Shown: in pieces, positions 25,376-29,916 of the stretch
Layout: the number at the start of each line of letters is the position of its first letter
How positions within the stretch are numbered: the first letter of the stretch is position 1
Source of the DNA: JAJYRX01 sp041655275
GTDB lineage: Bacteria; Pseudomonadota; Gammaproteobacteria; Burkholderiales; Burkholderiaceae_B
Length of the DNA stretch: 29,916 nucleotides
Assembly: GCA_041655275.1 (NCBI GenBank)
Contig: JBBAFU010000022.1
Span: 1 to 29,916 of the forward strand
Direction: 5' to 3'
Position numbers and translations under genes: made by a program
The notes under the pieces: generated by a model
Seen by the model: the letters and a program-made list of their open reading frames with translations, nothing else
What the model was told of the DNA's origin: nothing
The model's database searches: none

Positions 25376-25396
25376 GCACTGCCGGGAAATATTCTG

Positions 25397-26677
25397 ATGG
25401 ACGCGCGCCTCGCGCATTGTCTTGCCCGCGCCCTGGCTGCCGGCACCGGCCTGCCCGGTCCGGCACAGGCCATCGACGGTTATCGCCTTCGTCACGCCGG
25501 ACGCGATCTGATCGACTTCCACAGCGCCGAAGGCAAGCTCAATTACGGGCATGCCAATCCCATGCTGCTGGCCTGCGTCGACGGGCGTCTGGCCCATCGC
25601 GGCCTGCCGCTGGGGCATGTGCATCATCAGGACCTGGTGCACGATTTCTTCGATCTGTTCGACCGTACGCTGCTGCGCCCGCGCGGCTGGCGCATGCGCA
25701 TGCAGCTGGCCGGTCCCGGCGGTCAGCATGCGCTTGAACTTGCCCTGCAGCACGCGCGCCGGGCCACGGGACGCCGTGATGTGATCGCCTTCGGTTCACG
25801 CCTGCAGGATGTGAGCAAGGGCTGGGTGTCGGGCATGGTGACGGATTGCCTGGCGCGCGTGGCCGGCGGTGCACAGCCGGCCAGCGTCCACTTCATGCCC
25901 TACGACCAGTGCCTGGGTCCCGACATCGATACCATTGCCCTGGTCGAACAGTGTCTGCAGCGGCTCAGACGCAGTGCGCGCGGCCTGCCGGCGGCCATGG
26001 TGGTGGAGACCATTCTGGCCCAGGGCGGGATGAATGTGCTCAGCTGGCGCTGGCTGCGCGAGCTGGCGGCACTGTGCCGGCGTCACGGTATTTTGCTCAT
26101 CATGGACGAGACCCGCGTCGGCTGCGGGCGCAGCGGCTATTTCTTCAGCTTCGAGGCGTCCGGCGTCCGGCCGGATATTGTCGTGCTTTCGCAGGCGCTC
26201 TCGGGTCTGGGCCTGCCCCTGTCGCTGCTGCTCAGCGATCCGGCGCTGGCCTTGCCGCGCCATGACCAGCTGGCCAGCGTCTCCTGGCCGGGCACGCCCG
26301 ATGCCGCCCTGGCATTGCTGGGCGCGCGACACGCCCTGGAGCTGTTCTGGCGCGATGAGCAGCTGACCACGCAGGTGCGCCGCAAGGAGGCCTTGTTGCG
26401 CGACTGGCTGGATAATATGGTGCACAGCTTTCCGGGCCATGGTCTGGGCGTACGCGGCCGCGGCCTTGTGCAGGCGCTGGATATTTCCGGCTGCCCGCAG
26501 CTTGCCGGGCGTCTGATACAGGAGGCGCGCTCGCAGGGCCTGCTGTTGCATGCGGCAGGCGAGCGTGATCAGGTGGTCAAGATCATGCCGGCGCTGACGA
26601 TTCCCGATCCGCTGCTGCTTCAGGGCATGGAAATCTTCGAGGCCAGTCTGGCGCGCGTGCTGGGCTGGTCGGACTAG
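25397..26677 (+). CDS. EctB-like class III aminotransferase homologue lacking the PLP lysine (probable pseudoenzyme)
   Basis: 426 aa, full length for EctB (diaminobutyrate-2-oxoglutarate aminotransferase, first step of ectoine synthesis), with the EctB-like segments KLNYGHANP (47-55), ETILAQGGMNVLSWRWLRELAALCRRHGILLIMDE and GCGRSGYFFSFEASGVRPDIVVLS. The lysine that binds PLP, expected in LSKSIGG, is Gln266 (codon CAG at 26192-26194). The GTN phosphate loop is GQH at 109-111, the FHG cofactor-stacking motif is LQD at 136-138, QGEGG is LAQGG at 207-211, and the T-FRG loop is SWPG at 296-299. Asp237, which contacts the PLP ring nitrogen, is kept. The frame is intact, with normal codon use, so this looks like a maintained non-catalytic protein rather than a decaying gene. 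The link to EctB is from motif memory; another class III ancestor is possible. Confidence 0.8.
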   Translation: MDARLAHCLARALAAGTGLPGPAQAIDGYRLRHAGRDLIDFHSAEGKLNYGHANPMLLACVDGRLAHRGLPLGHVHHQDLVHDFFDLFDRTLLRPRGWRMRMQLAGPGGQHALELALQHARRATGRRDVIAFGSRLQDVSKGWVSGMVTDCLARVAGGAQPASVHFMPYDQCLGPDIDTIALVEQCLQRLRRSARGLPAAMVVETILAQGGMNVLSWRWLRELAALCRRHGILLIMDETRVGCGRSGYFFSFEASGVRPDIVVLSQALSGLGLPLSLLLSDPALALPRHDQLASVSWPGTPDAALALLGARHALELFWRDEQLTTQVRRKEALLRDWLDNMVHSFPGHGLGVRGRGLVQALDISGCPQLAGRLIQEARSQGLLLHAAGERDQVVKIMPALTIPDPLLLQGMEIFEASLARVLGWSD

Positions 26678-27465
26678 TCCGCCTCCAGGAAGTTCTTCAG
26701 GAAGGCCCGGGTGCGGGCCTCACGCGGCGCACCAAAGACCTGTTCGGGCGGCCCTTCCTCGACAATGCGGCCCTGGTCGAAGAAGCACACGCGGTCCGAG
26801 ATCTCCTTTGCAAACTGCATTTCATGCGTGACCAGCAGCATGGTCAGGTCGTGTTCGCCCGCCAGGCGCTGGATGACATTGAGCACTTCGCCCACAAGCT
26901 CCGGATCCAGGGCCGATGTGGGCTCGTCGAAGAGCAGGATGTCGGGATGCATGGCCAGTGCGCGTGCAATGGCCACACGCTGTTGCTGGCCGCCCGAGAG
27001 CTGGCTGGGAAACTTGTCCGCCTGGTCGGCCAGGCCCACCAGATCCAGGTATTTTTCGGCGCGCCGGCGCGCCTTGTCGCGGCTCAGGCCAAGCACATGC
27101 ATGGGGGCTTCGGTGATGTTGCGCCGCACGGTCATGTGGGGAAACAGGTTGAACTGCTGGAAGACCATGCCCATTGCCTTGCGCATGCGGCGCAGATGTG
27201 CCTCGCCGGCGGGCACCAGGCGGCCGTTCCTGCGTTCATGCCACAGCGGTTCGCCCGCCACGTGAATGACGCCGTCGTCGATGGTCTCCAGTGTCATGAG
27301 AATGCGCAGCACCGTCGACTTGCCCGATCCGGACGGGCCGATGATGGTGACCTTTTCGCCCTTGCGCACACAGAAGTCGAGCCCGTCGAGCACGGTGACT
27401 TCGCCAAAGCGCTTGACCACTTTTTCGAAACGGATGATGGGCGCATTCAGGTCGGTGTCGGTCAT
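26674..27465 (-). CDS. ehuA: ABC transporter ATP-binding protein, EhuA-like (ectoine/hydroxyectoine uptake)
   Basis: 263 aa, the ATPase of a polar amino acid-type importer. Walker A is GPSGSGKST near 44-52, the Q-loop lies in GMVFQQFNLFPHMTV, the signature is LSGGQQQRVAIARALA, Walker B is ILLFDEPTSALDPE, and the switch histidine is in LLVTHEMQFA. The opening IIRFEKVVKRFGEVTVLDGL, the VLRILMTLETIDDGVI segment and the insert with GRLVPAGEAHLRRMRKAMG match the EhuA group as I recall it, which is why I favour ectoine over a general amino acid. Its ATG overlaps the ehuD stop (ATGA). Its stop overlaps the convergent EctB-like gene within the palindrome GGACTAGTCC. Confidence 0.88.
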   Translation of the reverse strand: MTDTDLNAPIIRFEKVVKRFGEVTVLDGLDFCVRKGEKVTIIGPSGSGKSTVLRILMTLETIDDGVIHVAGEPLWHERRNGRLVPAGEAHLRRMRKAMGMVFQQFNLFPHMTVRRNITEAPMHVLGLSRDKARRRAEKYLDLVGLADQADKFPSQLSGGQQQRVAIARALAMHPDILLFDEPTSALDPELVGEVLNVIQRLAGEHDLTMLLVTHEMQFAKEISDRVCFFDQGRIVEEGPPEQVFGAPREARTRAFLKNFLEAD

Positions 27466-28154
27466 TTCAGTGGTATCCCATCTTTGGGCAGGCGCGTGTC
27501 CAGACTGCGTATCGCCCAGGCGGCCAGCAGTGTCATGATCAGGTAGAGCAGGCCCACCAGGGACAGCGGGATCAGGTAGTTGAAGGTGCGGTCGCCGATG
27601 ATCCTGGCCACATTGAGCATTTCCAGCACCGAGACGACCGAGAGCACGGGTACATCCTTCATGATGGACACCAGGTAGTTTCCCAGGGCCGGAATGATGC
27701 GTGGAATGGCCTGGGGCACGATGATGATCACAAAGGTGCGCAGCGCGGACAGGTCCAGGGCATGCGCGGCCTCTATCTGCCCGCGGGTGACGGATTCTAT
27801 GCCGGCGCGGTAGACCTCGGACGTATAGGCGCTGTATTGCAGCCCCAGGGCCAGGGCGCCGGTCAGGAAGGCCGGCAGGACCAGGCCGTAGTCCGGCAGC
27901 ACGTAATAGAGAAAGAACAGCTGCACCAGCAGTGGCGTGTCACGGATGAACTCGGTGATCAGCCGTGCCGGCCAGGCAATGATGCGCGACGCGGCCGATT
28001 TCATGGCGGCCAGTACCAGCCCCAGGATGGCGGCGACCACGAAACCCAGCGCAGTCGCCTGTACCGTGACGATCAGACCCTTGAAGAGAATGGGCAGGAT
28101 GGAGACGGCGAAGGCCCAGTCGTTGCTCGTGTCCCAGGGAATGCCGAAAAGCAT
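27462..28154 (-). CDS. ehuD: ABC transporter permease, EhuD-like
   Basis: 230 aa inner-membrane permease of the His/Glu/Gln/Arg/opine type. It begins with the periplasmic-side DWAFAVSILPILFKGLIVTVQATALGFVVAAILGLVLA and has the FIRDTPLLVQLFFLYYVLPDYGL block and the cytoplasmic coupling loop EAAHALDLSALRTFVIIIVPQAIPRIIPALGN (EAA motif), followed by a last hydrophobic helix LVGLLYLIMTLLAAWAI. Five to six membrane helices are expected. The start follows the ehuC stop after one base, and the stop overlaps ehuA by four bases, showing tight coupling. It pairs with the second permease to form the membrane channel. Confidence 0.88.
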   Translation of the reverse strand: MLFGIPWDTSNDWAFAVSILPILFKGLIVTVQATALGFVVAAILGLVLAAMKSAASRIIAWPARLITEFIRDTPLLVQLFFLYYVLPDYGLVLPAFLTGALALGLQYSAYTSEVYRAGIESVTRGQIEAAHALDLSALRTFVIIIVPQAIPRIIPALGNYLVSIMKDVPVLSVVSVLEMLNVARIIGDRTFNYLIPLSLVGLLYLIMTLLAAWAIRSLDTRLPKDGIPLK

Positions 28155-28155
28155 G

Positions 28156-28827
28156 TCAGTGGCTCCCGGCGCGCCAGCGCCCGACGGTGCGCTCGAGCAG
28201 CTGCATGAATGCGGTCAGCACCAGCGCCATGCCGAAATACATGAAAAGCAGCAGGCTGTATATGGTGGTGCTGTCCTGTGTGAAATTGCGTACCTGCTCG
28301 GCGCGAAATGCCAGGTCTCCCAGGCCGATCAGCGACACGAGGGCGGTGTCCTTCAGGTTCTGTATGGCCAGATTGCCGAAGCTGGGCATCATTTCAGGGA
28401 TGGCCTGGGGCAGGGCGATGCGCCACAGCGTCTGGCGTGGCGTGAAGTCGAGCGCCTTGGCGGCCTCGTGCTGGGCGACGGGCACAGCCTGCAGGGCGCC
28501 GCGCACGACTTCGGCCCCGTAGGCTCCGATGTTCAGGCTGAGTGCCAGTGTGCCGGCGGCCACTGCGGGCAGGCGCAGATCCACGCCGATGACCTGGCCG
28601 AAGACAGGCAGGGCAAAATAGAGCCAGAACAGCTGCACCAGCAGCGAGGTGCCGCGAAACACTTCGATGAAGGCGACGGCCAGGCCCTTGATCAGCCAGT
28701 TGGCCGACAGCTTGCCGATGCCGAAGGCAAAGGCGAAGATTGTGCCCAGGATGCTGGAGTAGACCGTGAGTTGCACGGTTACCCACGCCCCTTCAAGCAG
28801 GGGCGCGGTGTAACTGAGCCATTGCAT
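28156..28827 (-). CDS. ehuC: ABC transporter permease, EhuC-like
   Basis: 223 aa inner-membrane permease. Visible are the first helix LLEGAWVTVQLTVYSSILGTIFAFAFGIGKLS, the family block FIEVFRGTSLLVQLFWLYFALPVFG, GTLALSLNIGAYGAEVVRGALQAVP, and the EAA coupling loop HEAAKALDFTPRQTLWRIALPQAIPEMMPSFGN, then NLKDTALVSLIGLGDL. The ATG lies six bases after the ehuB stop. It forms a heterodimer with the EhuD-like permease and would be energised by the EhuA-like ATPase. Confidence 0.88.
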   Translation of the reverse strand: MQWLSYTAPLLEGAWVTVQLTVYSSILGTIFAFAFGIGKLSANWLIKGLAVAFIEVFRGTSLLVQLFWLYFALPVFGQVIGVDLRLPAVAAGTLALSLNIGAYGAEVVRGALQAVPVAQHEAAKALDFTPRQTLWRIALPQAIPEMMPSFGNLAIQNLKDTALVSLIGLGDLAFRAEQVRNFTQDSTTIYSLLLFMYFGMALVLTAFMQLLERTVGRWRAGSH

Positions 28828-28833
28828 GATGGT

Positions 28834-29700
28834 TTATCCGGCGCAGAGCTGTTCGGTGGTCTTCTTGAATGATTCGCCGGCATCGGTATCGCTGAAGCCG
28901 TAGCGACGCATGGTGTCGGCCCAGGCCCCGGTCTGCTTGTATTTCGCCAGCTCGGCATTCACCGCGTCGCGCAGCGACTCCGAACCCATGGCGAATACGA
29001 AGCCGCCCCAGCTGCGTACGGTCTCGCCATCGACCACAGGGTCGACAAACTGCGCGGCGGCCTCCACCTTGTCGCTCTTGGCGGCCAGCTCACCCACGGT
29101 CAGACTGGTTGCGGCATAGGCATCTGCACGCCCGGTCGATACGGTGGAGATCGCGTCCGCATTATTGGTGATGGTCACCATGCGGGACTCGTCCACGCCC
29201 AGGCTTTGCAGCATTTCGAGCTGATCGGCGCCGGCCATGATGGCGATCTTGTCGGCCGACGTCGCAAAAGCCTCATAGGAATGCAGGTCCTTGGGATTGC
29301 CGCTGGCGACCAGGAGCCCTTCGCCGTAGGAGCTGTTGGGTTCCGAAAACAGGGCCTGCTTGCAGCGCTGGGGCAATATCGCCATTTCCGCCGCGACCAT
29401 GTCGAAGCGGTCGGCCTGCAGGCCGGGTATGAGCGAGCCGAAGCTGGTGGTGACCCAGACGATGTTGGCGATGCCCAGCTGCGCCATGATATGGGCCGCC
29501 ACATCGGGCCCCATGCCCCTGGCCGTGCCGTCAAGGTCGGTGTAGCCATAGGGGATTTCATTGGCCAGGGCAATGCGTATGCTGTCCGCTTCCCTGATCT
29601 GTTCCAGGCTTGCCGCCTGTGCCTGGGGGGCTGCGGCCAGACCGGCTGCCAGGGCGATCGCCATTGCACCGGCGGTCCGGGTGAAAGAAGTCTTGCTCAT
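28834..29700 (-). CDS. ehuB: Periplasmic substrate-binding protein, EhuB-like (ectoine/hydroxyectoine)
   Basis: 288 aa. The signal peptide (basic start, hydrophobic AMAIALAAGLAA, cleavage after AAPQAQA near residue 29) sends it to the periplasm. The mature domain is of the family 3 solute-binding type, with SIRIALANEIPYGYTD, GMGPDVAAHIMAQLGI, TSFGSLIPGLQADRFDMVAAEMAILPQRCKQALFSEP, NPKDLHSYEAFA, TGRADAYAATSLTVGELAAKS and DPVVDGETVRSWGGFVF. The FGSLIPGLQ-GRFD, PERCKQ-like and NPK-LHSYED-like segments agree with the EhuB proteins I know. A good ribosome site (GGAAGGA) precedes the ATG. It is first in the importer operon, with a promoter and dyad upstream. No ectoine degradation genes are visible in the window. 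Confidence 0.88.
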   Translation of the reverse strand: MSKTSFTRTAGAMAIALAAGLAAAPQAQAASLEQIREADSIRIALANEIPYGYTDLDGTARGMGPDVAAHIMAQLGIANIVWVTTSFGSLIPGLQADRFDMVAAEMAILPQRCKQALFSEPNSSYGEGLLVASGNPKDLHSYEAFATSADKIAIMAGADQLEMLQSLGVDESRMVTITNNADAISTVSTGRADAYAATSLTVGELAAKSDKVEAAAQFVDPVVDGETVRSWGGFVFAMGSESLRDAVNAELAKYKQTGAWADTMRRYGFSDTDAGESFKKTTEQLCAG

Positions 29701-29745
29701 GGTTGTGTCCTTCCCGAAATATTGGCTTGAGAATAATTCCGAATA

Positions 29746-29777
29746 AAATCATACCTCGAGAAATGATTTCAACACAA
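29746..29777 (-). promoter_or_regulatory. Candidate ehuB promoter with a 24-bp dyad operator
   Basis: Read on the minus strand, TTGTGT (29777-29772) and TATGAT (29753-29748, 5 of 6 to -10) are 18 bases apart, and the start codon lies about 48 bases beyond the -10. Between and over them, at 29746-29769, is a dyad: AAATCAT and ATGATTT as outer arms and CTCGAG at the exact centre, all sharing one axis, so 20 of 24 positions are symmetric. This fits a repressor site that would block the promoter. The regulator is unknown. Confidence 0.5.
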
Positions 29778-29875
29778 ATTATTTATGGACAGTCGATTCC
29801 AATCCGTAGATGAGTCTGAACTTGTTGGCTGGCAGCCTGTGTTGATGTGTACAGCCGCCGCCCTGTGGGTAGGCG

Positions 29876-29914
29876 GTGGGTAACGCGTCAAGCGTTATCC
29901 ACGGGCTATCCATA
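29876..29914. other. Hairpin with DnaA-box-like sequences at the window edge
   Basis: GTGGGTAACGC at 29876-29886 pairs with GCGTTATCCAC at 29892-29902 (11 bp with one G-U pair, loop GTCAA). The right arm contains TTATCCACG at 29895-29903, one base from the DnaA box TTATCCACA, and CTATCCATA at 29906-29914 is a weaker match. The rest of 29778-29875 shows no gene. This could be the edge of a DnaA-binding region or simply a gene-end hairpin. Confidence 0.3.
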
Positions 29915-29916
29915 GG

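Noticed and set aside
25397..26677. Reading the lysine loss as a decaying pseudogene
   Set aside because: There is no frameshift or internal stop, codon use matches the neighbours, and several active-site positions differ in a non-random way, so a maintained pseudoenzyme fits better.

Overview
The window looks like a chromosomal segment of a GC-rich betaproteobacterium, most likely of the family Alcaligenaceae (Bordetella and relatives). This rests on the 5S rRNA sequence, the order nadD-rsfS-rlmH-maf-pyk with hemF and purD, a Bug-type (TctC) periplasmic receptor, an H-NS of the short Bordetella type, and the nitrilase-tldD pair. The genus cannot be fixed from the sequence alone. No insertion sequence, prophage, CRISPR array or tRNA was seen, and no gene-free stretch exceeds 300 bases.

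Left part (1-7000): the 3' end of a 23S rRNA, a spacer with two hairpins, a complete 5S rRNA and a strong intrinsic terminator. Then comes a single-chain pyruvate carboxylase on the plus strand. On the minus strand follows a three-gene unit of unclear purpose: a Bug receptor, a 3-hydroxyisobutyrate-dehydrogenase-like reductase and a uroporphyrinogen-decarboxylase-fold protein.

Middle (7000-13620): a long minus-strand housekeeping run, read yebC, purD, hemF, nadD, rsfS, rlmH, pyk, maf. Most junctions are overlaps or gaps of a few to 30 bases. It covers gene regulation, purine synthesis, haem synthesis, NAD synthesis, ribosome silencing and rRNA methylation, glycolysis and nucleotide clean-up.

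13748-24769: a HerA-like ATPase and a tartrate/D-malate-type dehydrogenase (plus strand), a DMT exporter (minus), a quinone oxidoreductase (plus), then a compact minus-strand hns-pepN-fbp unit. Divergent from hns are a nitrilase-family amidase and tldD.

Right part (24830-29700), the most unusual: a MarR regulator resembling EctR, then a gene with an intact reading frame resembling the ectoine enzyme EctB (diaminobutyrate aminotransferase). That protein has lost the PLP-binding lysine (Gln266) and several other cofactor contacts. Converging on it is a four-gene ABC importer in the order B-C-D-A that resembles EhuBCDA (ectoine/hydroxyectoine uptake). The importer promoter carries a 24-bp dyad overlapping the -10 element. 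Together these suggest an ectoine-related locus with a pseudo-aminotransferase that may have a non-catalytic, perhaps sensory, role. The window ends in a hairpin with DnaA-box-like sequence.
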